Below are positions 44,639 through 56,400 of a DNA stretch of 64,000 bases, piece after piece. The position numbers and the translations under genes are program-made. This stretch comes from Haematococcus lacustris. Lineage: Eukaryota > Chlorophyta > Chlorophyceae > Chlamydomonadales > Haematococcaceae. The stretch covers positions 9,126,737-9,190,736 of the forward strand of contig JASKMD010000003.1 in NCBI GenBank assembly GCA_030144725.1. The letters are read 5' to 3'. The notes under the pieces are model-generated. The model was not told the DNA's origin and did not search any database. It saw nothing but the letters and a program-made list of their open reading frames with translations. Positions within the stretch are counted from its first letter, which is position 1. Each line of letters starts with the position of its first letter.

Positions 44639-46068
44639 GTGTTGTAGCCAAGCACCTGCAAAATACGCGCCATGAGATGGAGCAGCGGAAACTGGAGCTC
44701 ATGGGCCCAAAGGTGCACACCTTGTTACTTGTGCTTGTACTCACTCATTGCACTGCCTTGCCCTACACTGCTCTGCTGCCCTTTGTTGTCGCAGTGGAAC
44801 CGTGATGAGGCCACAACCACTATAAAGACCAAGAAACCACGTAAGTTCACAGGTGGGAAGAGATGTGCTCAAGGTGTGCACACATTCTAGAGCAAAGCAA
44901 CTATGTTTTGTTTGTGCAGGGCTGAAGGAGGAGCACACCACAGAGCCCGCTGGCCCTGACCCTGGCCTGCAGCACACCCCAGTGTCCCCTGTCCTTGGCC
45001 CTGCCCTTCAGCTGCAACACACCCCTAGGGGCCCTGGCCAAGGCTTGCAGCAGCACACCCCAATGGCCCCTGCCCCTGGCCCTACCCCTGCCTTGCACCT
45101 ACAGGTCACTCCTAGGTGCCCTGGCCAAGGCCAGCAGCAGCAGCAGCAGCACACCCCAGTGGCCCCTGCCCCTCGCCCTGCCCCTGCCCTGCAGCTACAG
45201 GTCGCCCCCAGGTGCCCTGGAAAAGGCCAGCAGCAGCAGCAGCAACACACCCTTGTGGCCCCTGCCCATGTCCTGCAGCTACAGTTCACCCCCAGGAGCT
45301 CTGGCCAAGGCCAACGGCTGCAGCAGCTGCACTTGGAATCCCCTGGCCCTGCCCCTGGCCCTGCCCCTGCCCTGCAACTGCATCAGCTGCTGCAGCAAAA
45401 GCTCCTGCAGCCCTGCCCTGCTGTGCCTCCTACCCTGCAGCAGCAGCAGCACTTGGAATCTGGCAGGAGCCACTTGAGTAAATAAGAGACCTCCTACACA
45501 CACTGGTAAAGCACTCAATGCAGCATTGGTAAAACTCAGGTTGTTGCGGACTCATTGTAGCACAACTCCTTCGCACCCGCAGATGTGCCCCTACTGGTGG
45601 CAACAGCAAGGAGAGAGTCCGCAAGCGGCACAGTTAAGCCAGGTACTTCAAACCCCCCTCCTGACCTGCCAACCAACCAAACCCCACCATCTTCCAGTTC
45701 GCTCCTCCCTCTACTCCTTCCCTCCCCTCACCATACCCCCTGCCAGGTTGCCTACCTGCCCCTGCACCCTGCGGCGGCTTGATGCTTTGTCACCAGCCAC
45801 ATGCTCCTCTTCATGGCTCTCCCTGTGCGTTACAGGTGTTGAAGAAGTGGCATCCATGGGTCAGGGCCAGGTGGAGAAGCGTGCCAAGACTGCACTTGCT
45901 CTGCATGCACAAGACAAGAGCGACATCATGAACAACGATGCCTTGGTGTCATTTCTGCACCACATGCAAGTGCTGGAGCTTCCAGTGACCAACACAGTGT
46001 TCAAGGCAGTGTATTCAGCAGTGAACGGACAGGGATTTGTGTGCTCAGTGTCACGCATGGAGCGGTGA
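44639..46068 (+). CDS. Unrecognised gene with Gln/Pro-rich repeats
   Basis: In-phase plus-strand exons: about 44639-44711 (VVAKHLQNTRHEMEQRKLEL, then MGPK), 44795-44840 (WNRDEATTTIKTKKP) and from about 44921 (RLKEEHTTEPAGPDPGLQHT). The last continues into a Gln/Pro-rich region built of HTPxAPAPxPxPALQLQ-like repeats to 45482. A separate exon at about 45837-46068 (GVEEVASMGQGQVEKRAKTA, then LALHAQDKSDIMNNDALVSF) may be an alternative end. No domain recognised. It lies in the spacer and adjoins the left arm's 5-prime segment. Confidence 0.45.
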
Positions 46069-46437
46069 TGGCATGCAACGGCAGCGCTCATGCCGCTCAT
46101 GTCACTAAGCCCAGCCCTGCGGACACCCAGCTCCATATGTTTCTTTCATGCCTTCCATGGTCGCATTAGTAACGTCTTGTAACAGTCACGCTTGCAATCT
46201 CTCTCTCTCTTTAAGGGAGGGTAATAACCGTCAAAGCGTCTACGTCAATGTCAAGATGACACACTCCATAATAAACACCCCCAACCCCATGAGTTCCACA
46301 CAGCTCCCCACCACTCCATGCCACAATGGCCCAACCCTACTAACTTCGTAGACAAGCATTGATGCCAGCTGCAAAGTATGGGCACATGGTCGCGTTGCCC
46401 TGGTGTATGGTCATGGCAAACATGCTTGTAGTACGCA

Positions 46438-46925
46438 GGCCTGGCAGTGATCCACACCCAATGTGTCACAGCTAGCTGGACTACGGATGGTACCTATAGT
46501 GGAGGCTCACCAGATCCAGCCACATGCTAGGGTGTGGTGCGCCACATGCCCCTTGTATGGACAACACCACCACGCGATGATGCGCTAATGCTGCAAACGT
46601 GGTAGCCACCTGCTGCATACCCCCCTTGCATGTATGCATCATGGTCATGCCTAGCAAGTGCAAGCCTGGCAGTGATCCACACCCAATGTGTCACAGCTAG
46701 CTGGACTACGGATGGTACCTATAGTGGAGGCTCACCAGATCCAGCCACATGCTAGGGTGTGGTGCGCCACATGCCCCTTGTATGGACAACACCACCACGC
46801 GATGATGCGCTAATGCTGCAAAGGTGGTAGCCACCTGCTGCATACCCCCCTTGCATGTATGCATCATGGTCATGCCTAGCAAGTGCAGGCCTGGCAGTGA
46901 TCCACACCCAGTGTGTCGCAGCTAG
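46438..46925. repeat. 225-bp tandem duplication
   Basis: The unit starting CTGGCAGTGATCCACACCCA begins at 46441, 46666 and 46891. The first two copies differ by very few bases (for example AAACGTGG versus AAAGGTGG) and the third is partial. No coding frame is supported. Confidence 0.92.
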
Positions 46926-47257
46926 CCCCCAGCTCAGCACCCACCGCTAAGCATCCACCCACTCTGACGCTGACCCTTGAAGTCACGTTGTCGCATGCTG
47001 CCCTTTGCCCATTCACGGTCGACGGCTGAAGCGGTGCAACACTCATGGTAATTGGGCTTTTTTATTGGAATGCTTACATTACAAGCTAGTCAAGCTAGTC
47101 ATGCTGTCGTTACACGCCAATCTTCGGCACATGTGTACAGTTCATACACCTCATAATGAAACTTCCAGCCAGCTCCATCATATTGCTGACGTGATGTCAA
47201 GCAATTAGAAAAAAGCGTTGTAGGCACCCCCATGCGCCCAGCCTCAGGATACTTCGT

Positions 47258-47863
47258 TCATGCCCACAGCAGCTTCTGCAACTTTGCCAGCATGTTCTCA
47301 TAGTGAGTGATGTGCTGCTGAAGGTAGAACTGCCTCCCACCTGCCTGCGCTCCCTCACCATGCATTCAGCCGTGCTCGCTCTACTTTCAGCAACGCTAGC
47401 TGCTCCAGGCATCTCTGGCTGTCGCTGAGCAGGTGGAAGAACTGCCGACCAAAGAAGAGGACCTTGCCCTCTTGAGAGGTCTGGGATTCCCCCTCCCAAG
47501 GTGCTGGCTCCCCCCGCACCATGCTACGCAGTTGGCTGCTGGTCACGCGAACCTGCAAGGGCATGCGCAGGAGTGCCAGATTGTGCCCAGGCATGACCTA
47601 GCTAGCTGCCACAAGTGCTGCCATATGCTGCCACATGCATGCTAACAGCCTTGCTGCCACACATGCTGACCTGGTTGGGATGCTGGGTAGTGCCAAGCAC
47701 CTCCCACAATGCCAGCTGGTCCACCAGCTGGTGGGCTTGCTTTATCTTGGCTTGGCTCTGTCTTGCCAAGGCTCTGGTGTCCTTGTCTGCCACGCCCCAC
47801 TCCTTCTGCTGAGTCTCCAGCTGGGCCACGAGTAGCACGGCCTGCCACACCATGCTCCGCAGG
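47258..47863 (-). CDS. C-terminal exons of an unrecognised helical protein
   Basis: Minus-strand exons 47671-47863, 47359-47552 and 47258-47333 join in phase. They read LRSMVWQAVLLVAQLETQQK, ALARQSQAKIKQAHQLVDQL, then FFGRQFFHLLSDSQRCLEQL, LALLKVERARLNAW and FYLQQHITHYENMLAKLQKL (LWA stop). Leu/Gln-rich heptad-like spacing suggests a coiled coil. Its 5-prime exons are probably upstream at 48.8-49.7 kb in the right arm, but a repeat-filled intron separates them and the join is not proven. Confidence 0.5.
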
Positions 47864-47994
47864 CTGCATAGGCACACACACAACAAGGCACAAGGCCTTG
47901 TTGATGACTGTGTTGGTTGCCTGTAGCTGGCTGGCTGGCTGCTGTGAGTGAGATGTGTCTGCACCTTGCGCTCACCTAACCTGGTGCTGGTGCT

Positions 47995-48500
47995 GCTGCT
48001 CATGCACTGAAGCACACCTGCAGCCTGCTGCTGCTGCTCATGCACTGCAACACACCTGCAACCTGCACTGCTACACACCTACAGCCTGCTGCTGCTGCTG
48101 CTCATGCACTGCAGCACATGCACTGCAGCCTGCTGCTGCTGCTGCTCATGCACTGCAACACACCTGCAGCCTGCTGCTACCTACACTGTCGCACACCTAC
48201 AGCTTGCTGCTGCTGCCCATACACTCCTGCTGCTGCCCATGCACTGCTGCTCGTGCAATACAGCCTGCTGCTGCAGCTGTTCATGCACTGCAGCACATGC
48301 ACTGCAGCCCGATGCTGCTGCTTATGCACTGCAACACACCTGCAACCTGCACTGCTACACACCTACAGCCTGCTGCTGCTGCCCATACACTGCTGCAGCT
48401 GTCCTTGCACAGCTGCTCATGCACTATAGCCTGCTGCTGCTGCTGCTCATGCACAGTAACACATGCACTGCAGCACATGTGCAGCCTGCTGCTACCTGCA
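47995..48500. repeat. CTG/CAC-rich degenerate repeat region
   Basis: Diverged 30-60-base units containing TGCTGCTGCTCATGCACTGC. Cys-rich open frames in it are compositional. Confidence 0.85.
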
Positions 48501-48514
48501 GCCTACACACCTAC

Positions 48515-48735
48515 AGGCAGGGCAGGGCAGGGCTGGGCAGGGCAGGGAGGGGCAAGGCAAGGCTGGGATGGGGTAAGGCAGGGCTGGGAGGGGGTGGGGC
48601 AGGGCAGGGAGGGGCAAGGCAAGGCTGGGATGGGGTGGGGCAGGGCTGGGAGGGGGTGGGGTGGGGCAGGGCTGGGAGGGGGTGGGGCAGGGCTAGGAGG
48701 GGGTGGGGCAGGGCTGGGAGGGGGTGGGGCATGTC
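48515..48735. repeat. GGGCAGGGCTGGGAGGGGGT array
   Basis: Tandem G-rich units of about 20-24 bases on the plus strand, with many closely spaced runs of three or more G. Confidence 0.9.
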
Positions 48736-48840
48736 TGGGATGCGGCGGTCCTAGAGCTCCTGTTGTGCTGCCGCCACTGCTGCCGCCATTGCCGCTGCTG
48801 CTGCTGCTGTTAGCACTGCCCTCCCCCACTGCTGCCACCA

Positions 48841-49713
48841 TCACATCATGCGCCTTGAGCGGGTATCTGCACAAGCACCAACAGGCACAAGCATGAACAT
48901 CCTTCCCTGTCAAAAGGCAAAGCATGCCTTCCTCTGATAGTCTATCCCTGCTGCGTTTGCCTCTGCAGCTCTGAGTGTGTACTGTTGTCCTGCCTGGCTG
49001 CCGCTGCCCCTCCACCGCCTGCCTGCCCAAGCTACATGCAACCCTGTTGCGCTTACCGCATGCCCCTGCTGCACTGCCTGGGTACTCCTGCAATGCTGCC
49101 TGCCTACCTCTGCTGCACCTGTCCCGGCTGCGCTTGATACCTGCCCCTGCCCCTTGTGGCCCAGCTGTGCTTACCGCATGCTCATGCTGTGATGCCAACA
49201 TGCAAGGCAATGTCTGCTCACAGGCGGTACGCTTCTGTGTGGCCATACCTGTGGACAAGCACCACAACCAGTACATAGGAGTGAAGCAATGCAGCGCATA
49301 GCTGTGCATTGAGCACTTGAGCAGGTGAGGTGCAACAACAACATGTGCAGGTGAGGTGCAACAACAGCATGTGCGGGTATACCAGGAACTAGGGGCACAA
49401 TGCAGCTCATACCTGGGTTGGTGCGACCATTTGTTATTACGCGAGCTGCGTTGGCCGCTGAGAACGCAGTCCATCCTCAGCATCCGGAAGCAGCTGCCAC
49501 GCTCCGCGTTTCATCAACAGCGACTGCGGCACATTGGCCTGCGCCCCGCTCTCGGCGCGGGTTTCCTGGCTGCATTGCGTAGTTGAGCATGATTCTGCGT
49601 TGTGGTGGGGGCGGGCGCAGGGGAGCCAGCTGGCTGCCCCGCAACGTGCTGGGAACGGCTAATTGCCGCTGGGTGCGGCTGCGGCCTGGCGGAGCTGGCG
49701 GTTGGGGCTCCAA
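48841..49713 (-). other. Duplicated 5-prime segment of an unrecognised gene (right copy)
   Basis: Mirror of 43637-44579 on the minus strand, with the same peptides (MEPQPPAPPGRSRTQRQLAV, MLRMDCVLSGQRSSRNNKWS, MATQKRTACEQTLPCMLASQ). Beyond RYPLKAHDVM the sequence differs from the left copy and becomes Gly/Ser-rich (VAAVGEGSANSSSSSGNGGS). Confidence 0.4.
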
Positions 49714-49829
49714 ACTTTTCTGCCTTTTACTGATGTACCGAATCTGAGAATGGTCAGATTTTTAACCGTGTGTATTATCTGGGGGTCGGCCTGGAGGACC
49801 CTAGCGGAGAAAAAGAGATGAAATGGAGC

Positions 49830-50020
49830 TCACTCTAGGAGAGTTATTCGTCTCTATCTCCGCGCATTGGAAACGGGAGAAAAGAGATCCGGACCGTTGG
49901 CGGCAGTTAGAGGGACATGGGCTGGCGGCGATCTCTTTTTCTCTTTCTCTTTCTCTCTTTTTCTCTTTCTCTCTCCGATCTCTTTTCTCTTTCTCTCCGT
50001 GCATTGGAAACGCGCCCTGA
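49830..50020. mobile_element. AGAGAAA-rich foldback-element remnant, mirror copy
   Basis: Reverse complement of 43330-43520 as part of the inverted duplication. Confidence 0.6.
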
Positions 50021-50499
50021 GACGTCTACATCATGACATGAGTCTGTGATTGAGACATCTACATCATGTACAAAACGCTATAGTAATCATGGTGTAGAGC
50101 CTCGTGAGCACAACGATGATGGACCTGCAGCTTTTGGTTTCATGTATGAGCGCATGGACTACTGAGCTGTTTAGATATGCATGTACATGCATTATGCATG
50201 GTGAACAATTGAATCATTGAGTCATGAGCAACGCTGTATAGTTGGGATTCTGTTGAATGTACGTAAGCTGTTTTGTAACATTGCCTTCATGTGACACTGT
50301 TTGTGTATCAGTATCGGCTGCACACCTGTGCATTGATAACGCACCAACCTTGCCGACTATCACAATGTGCATTCCTCTGCTGATGCTGTATACCACTATG
50401 ACAGACCAGCTACCTATTGCGGAAAATCCTATTACAATGCACATGCACAGGCAGGTCACACAAGCCACGACCGGCCTCGACGTGAACGCCGACGCATGC

Positions 50500-53400
50500 A
50501 TGGACTTCCCGTGGATGCTGCCGTTGGTTGTAGCGCTCCTGCATGCGTTGCACCTATCTCTACAGGGTTCGAGGGTGGAAGCAACAGCTCCGACTGTCTT
50601 CGCTCCTCTTCGACGTTACCGCCGCGTAGATGGCACCATGGCCTTGCTGAAGGGGCAGTACACCACTCACTGGATCAAGCAGCCTGGTGTGTGAGGGGGA
50701 GTCGTAAGGGGGGGGGGGGGGGGGGGGGGGCGCTGCAGGTGATGCTGCCTACATGCCTACCTCCATGACATGGACCCCATGACATGCCGCCCTCCATGAC
50801 ATGCCGCTCTTCATGGCATACTGCTCTCCATGACACGCTGCGCTCCCCCAACCTGCATTTGTCGCTGCCTACAGTGGACCACTTCTCCCGGGTGCAGCAG
50901 GTGGCAGCAAAGACATGGAGGCAGCGCTATGTGGTGCACTGACTTTTGGAACCCCTCAGGTGCGGGCGGCAGAGGGTGGACCCAGTGATCACTGCACCCT
51001 GCAGCAGCCCAGTACCACCGGCAGCAGCCTAGGCAACTTGACGACACCCCACTGAAGTGGTGGGTACAGGGAGTCGACAGCATTGCAACTGCCGTGGCCA
51101 GGGGCTGCTGCTGGTGGAGGTCAGGGACACATAGGCTGGGGCCGAGGCCGGGGCCGGGGCTGGGGCCGGGGCCGAGGCTGGGACAAGGGCAGTAGCAGGG
51201 TCTGAGGCAGGACCGGGCTGGGGTAGAATTTTCTGTGCGTCATGTGTGGTTGCAGACGGCCCCATCTTTTTCTACGCTGGGAATGAGGCTGACGTCATGC
51301 TGTATGTCAATGCCACTGGCTTGATGTGGGAGAATGCGCTGCATTTTGGCGCCCTGCTCGTCTTTGCGGAAGTATGGTGCCTGGCGTGTCTCAACCCACC
51401 CTCCATGCTAGCACCTAGGTCACCTAGGGCCCTAGGGGCAGTGGGTACTTCAATCACAAGGCCCTAAGGGCAGAAGGGCTCAGAACCCCAGCCTCTCTGG
51501 GTTTGGGATGTTAGCTTCACCGAAGAAGACAACCAGCTGCCTGATGCTGTCATTGCGCTTCATGGACACCTCAGCCATGTCCTCCAGTCATGCACACAGG
51601 CCAGGCATGCACACAGGCCAGGCACAGAACAAGGCGGTGGGACAGCTGCTCACAAATGTCTGGGCAATAGAGGCCCACAGAGGCCAGCCACACTCAAAGC
51701 TGGTTGCCTCCTGCGGTCAGCTGCCCGCATCAACTGCCTGTAACCAACTGCCTGCGTCTAACTGCCTTTTACCAACTGCCCAGAGACCGCTGACACCCAG
51801 CAACCCAGACGATTGCTGCCCTGCCATGTGTGTGTTTTGCTGACCTGGTCGCAGCACAGGTACTATGGGGCCAGCCAGCCCTTTGGCCCTGACAGCTGGC
51901 GCCAGCAGCCTGGGTACCTGACCTCACAGCAAGCCATGGCAGACTTTGCCCACTTGATGCACGCGCTGCGCAATGGCCTGCTGCCTGGCGCACAGGACAG
52001 GTAGGAGGACCAGGCACAAGCTGGCCATGCAAAGCCCATGCAAAGCCCATGCAAAGCCCATGCAAAGCCCATGTCTAAAACCCATGACCCTTTTTGGAGC
52101 CCAGCCACGTATCTATTTGTGTGGGTGGCTTTGGATTGCTAGGCTGGTATGGAAGGAAGAGGAGACAGTCAAGAATTGCATCAGCTGCACAACCCCTGCG
52201 TACTTGGCCATGTCTTGATATGTGGGCTGGCTTGAACTCTACACATTGTCACCTGCGTGTGTGTGTGTGTGTGCATGAAGCTATCGCTGTGACTGCTACC
52301 GCCGCTGCTACTGCTGCTGCTGTGCGTTAGCAACCCAGCCAGGAGGCAAGTTCAGCTCGAGGCCCTGCTGCTCTTGCTTGACCCCTTTGCACAAATCCTG
52401 CCCCTGCCGCTGCTGCTGCCGCTGCTGCTGCCGCTGCTGCTGCCGCCTTCCACACGCAGCCCCATCATTGTGTTTGGAGGCTCTTATGGCGGGGAGCTAG
52501 CTGCGTGGCTGCGGATGAAGTACCCTCACCTTGTGGCTGGGGCTATTGCGGCCTCAGCCCCCATTGGCGCGTTTCCGGGGGTGCCAGGATTCGAGCCCGC
52601 AGCCTTTTGGAAGGTAGGAAGCCTGCACTCAGCTGGCTGTGGCTGGCTGGTGTCAGCCATGTCCTGTTTAGGCTAGGGCCGCACTTGTCAGGGTTGGGCT
52701 GGCAAGCTCAGTTGAGCACCTACTATGGACCAACATGGACAAAAAGTGAGCCATGACCTGGCTCCTGCCCTGACCTGATGCATTCAGCACCTCCCTCATC
52801 AGCCCAGGGGCCACCCAAGTACCCACACACAGGCAGAACCAGGTCCCATCGCTGGGGAGGTGTTTTGTGGCTGGTAAGCATGTGACTGTGTGCTGGGTGG
52901 AAAGGCATGGGGTCATGCTCAGTTCACATCATGGCTGTCATGTTGGAGCAGGTGGTCAGGCGCAGGTGTTCAGGCGCAGTCTAGCAGGCAGGGCCCTGTG
53001 GAGGTGAGGGCAGGGTGTGCTGCGTATGTGCCGTGTGTCCACCCCGTGTGCCATTGGTACCTGCCAGGTGGTCACGTACGGCGCTAGTGAGGCCGCAGGG
53101 GCGGCTGCTGGCTGCGTTCCGGCAGTAAGGGCGGTCTTCCGGCACCTCATGGAGCTCCCTCACAGCCAAAAGGTGTGAACGGGGAGGCCGAGAGCAGGGC
53201 TGGGGGAGTGTGGGTGGTGATGCGTGCAGGGCCGAGTGAAGGGCAGGGCAGTGTAAGTGGCAGAGCCACTGCCCTTGACGCTGGTAGCCAGGTGGAGGGC
53301 TGTGCGGCCCAGGCAGCATGCTCTGGTCGACCTCTTGTCTCGGGGTCTTGTTTCAGGGCCAGTACCGGTCACTGCCATACCAATGCTCTACCTGCTGTTG

Positions 53401-56400
53401 CTGCTCTGACTGTTGCTGTGTTGACTGCTGCTGCTGCTCTGACTGTTGCTGTGGTGACTGCTGCTGCTGCTCTGACTGTTGCTGTGTTGACTGCTGCTGC
53501 TGCTCTGACTGTTGCTGTGGTGACTGCTGCTGCTGCTCTGACTGTTGCTGTGGTGACTGCTGCTGCTGCTCTGACTGTTGCTGTGGTGACTGCTGCTGCT
53601 GCTCTGACTGTTGCTGTGGTGACTGCTGCTGCTGCTCTGACTGTTGCTGTGGTGACTGCTGCTGCTGCTCTGACTGTTGCTGTGGTGACTGCTGCTGCTG
53701 CTCTGACTGTTGCTGTGTTGGCTGCTGCAGCTGCTCTGACTGTTGCTGTGTTGGCTGCTGCAGCTGCTCTGACTGCTGCTGTGTTGACTGCTGCTGCTGC
53801 TCTGACTGTTGCTGTGTTGACTGCTGCTGCTGCTCTGACTGTTGCTGCTGCTCTGACTGCTGCTGTGTTGACTGCTGCTGCTGCTCTAACTGTTGCTGTG
53901 TTGACTGCTGCTGCTGCTCTGACTGTTGCTGTGTTGACTGTTGCTGTGTTGACTGCAGCTGCTGCTCTGACTGTTGCTGTGTTGACTGTTGCTGTGTTGA
54001 CTGCTGCTGCTGCTCTGACTGTTGCTGTGTTGACTGCTGCTGCAGCTGCTCTGACTGTTGCTGTGTTGACTGCTGCTGCTGCTCTGACTGTTGCTGTGTT
54101 GACTGCTGCTGCTGCTCTAACTGTTGCTGTGTTGACTGCTGCTGCTGCTCTGACTGTTGCTGTGTTGACTGTTGCTGTGTTGACTGCCGCTGCTGCTCTG
54201 ACTGTTGCTGTGGTGACTGCTGCTGCTGCTCTGACTGTTGCTGTGTTGACTGCTGCTGCTGCTTTAACTGTTGCTGTGTTGACTGCTGCTGCTGCTCTGA
54301 CTGTTGCTGTGTTGACTGTTGCTGTGTTGACTGCTGCTGCTGCTCTGACTGCTGCTGTGTTGACTGCTGCTGCTGCTCTGACTGTTGCTGTGTTGACTGC
54401 TGCTGCTGCTCTGATTGTTGCTGTGTTGACTGCTGCAGCTGCTCTGACTGTTGCTGTGGTGACTGCTGCCGCTGCTGCTCTGATTGTTGCTGTGTTGACT
54501 GCTGCAGCTGCTCTGACTGCTGCTGTGTTGACTGCTGCTGCTGCTCTGACTGCTGCTGTGTTGACTGCTGCTGCTGCTCTGACTGCTGCTGTGTTGACTG
54601 CTGCTGCTGCTCTGACTGCTGCTGTGTTGACTGCTGCTGCTGCTCTGACTGCTGCTGTGTTGACTGCTGCTGCTGCTGCTCTGACTGTTGCTGTGGTGAG
54701 TGTGTGCCAAATAGAGCCTGGACCAAGTACAGCGGCGCTTAAGGCTGTGCCAGCCCTTGGGCAGCGCCCTTGATCTTCAAGCCGTGGGATACTGGCTGCA
54801 GGTAAGGAGCTCCTAGGTGGGGGTGGGGTCGGGGCAAGAGTGGGTGTGGGGACTTGTTCCTCAGTATGGTGTCATGGCCGGTCAGTCCCGCCATGTATGT
54901 CATGCAGGGCGCATGGGACGCCTTTGCCATGGGCAACTATCCCTACGCATCCTCCTACATCAGCGGGGACCCTGACCACCCCCTGCCCGCCTGGCCCATG
55001 CGAGCCGCCTGCCACCTCATGACCCAGGTGACAGAGGGAAGCACCTGGCTTGAGTGATGACACAGTATGGGCACCAGCTGCCCTCACACAGCTCAGCTGA
55101 CCACACTGGTTGCCTGGCTGTGGGGTTTACGTGGCCACAGACGCTGGCTGGGTGTTGGGGTGAGCCACAGGGTCGGGTGGGTGGGACCATCAACTGGGCA
55201 ACCCAGACGCCTGTTTTATTTGCACGCAAGGCCCAGCCAAGTGCAGTGCAGCCCACCAGGCTGGGTGTGCCACCGGGCTCTGCCCCAGGGGTTGGACCCC
55301 ACTCTACAGCCCCAGTGGCACAATGTGAGTGTGAGTGTGAGGAGCATGAGAGCCCTGTAGCCTGTGTGCCTGCAACCCCACTGCCTAGAGACAGCAGCAC
55401 CAGGCTATGCCTCAGGGGCTCCAGGGCCACTCCAGAGGAGCCTAGGGGCTCTGTAATGCAGACAGCTCGTCTTTGTCACCCGCATGGCTATGAGGGGAGG
55501 GGTCCGCCATGATGGCATGCTGGGCTGCTCTTAACCCGGCAAGCTGTCTGTTTTCTGTTCTCTGTTTATGTGGCCTGTCTCTGTTGCCCGCATCTCATTC
55601 GCCATGCGGGTGACAAAGACAAGCCGGCTGCATTTCAGAGCCTCTAGGTCTCAGCCTAGACAGCGGTGGCCAAGCCGCCATGCCAGGGGTCAGGGCCAGT
55701 GACCAGGGCAAGGACTGTACGTACTTGAATATTGTAGAGAAGGGAGTATATGAGACGAGGGGTGCTGCTGCTTAGCGTGTAGCAGACTAAGCGATCATCG
55801 CATGCCAAACAGTGCTACACCGATCGCACACGTCCCTGCTGCGTAGCATTGCCTGCAGCTCTGTTGGTTGTACAGCCGCAAGCTTAATAGCAACGTAGCT
55901 TCATAGTGGCGCGAATATGAGCTAGCCCTGGCCCAAGCCCTGGCCGTGCACTGGCCGTGACAGGCCGTGACAGTGCACTGGCCCAAGCCCTGGCCGTGCA
56001 CTGGCCGTGACAGGCCGTGACAGTGCACTGGCCCAAGCCCTGGCCGTGCACTGGCCGTGACAGGCCGTGACAGTGCACTGGCCCAAGCCCTGGCCGTGCA
56101 CTGGCCGTGACAGGCCGTGACAGTGCACTGGCCTAAGCCCTGGCCGTGCACTGGCCGTGCACCTCTTGACCAATCTCTGGCCCTCGCTGACAACCAGGAG
56201 GTTCAGATCATTTTCCCCTGGGGTCTTGTCAGCAGGGTCCTGCCAGTGGGAGCTTGCCAGTCGCTTGCGGCCCCTGTGTGCCCTATGTGTGCGTTCATCA
56301 CTGGAGTCGAGCTGCAGGTTGGCTTGGCTTGGCCCCACCTCTCACCCTGGGGTCAGGGTCAGGAAGAAGAGGCAGGCGATACGGCTGGCTTGGTCAAGCT

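Larger units (their letters stand above)
48841..52262 (-). repeat. Right arm of the 3.4-kb inverted duplication
   Basis: Reverse-complement partner of 41090-44579. The inner end is at TCACATCATGCGCC (48841). The outer end is in the CA/GT-rich tract near 52262. This arm carries exons 1-4 of the S28 carboxypeptidase in their native context. Confidence 0.95.

Noticed and set aside
53318..54742. Cys-rich, Ala/Val-rich and poly-Gln proteins of over 400 residues
   Set aside because: They are generated by the 33-base minisatellite. Flanking exons of the S28 gene splice across it in phase.
55928..56160. CRISPR-like array of 50-base units
   Set aside because: Units are directly adjacent and identical with no unique spacers. 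It is a tandem repeat in a eukaryotic intron.
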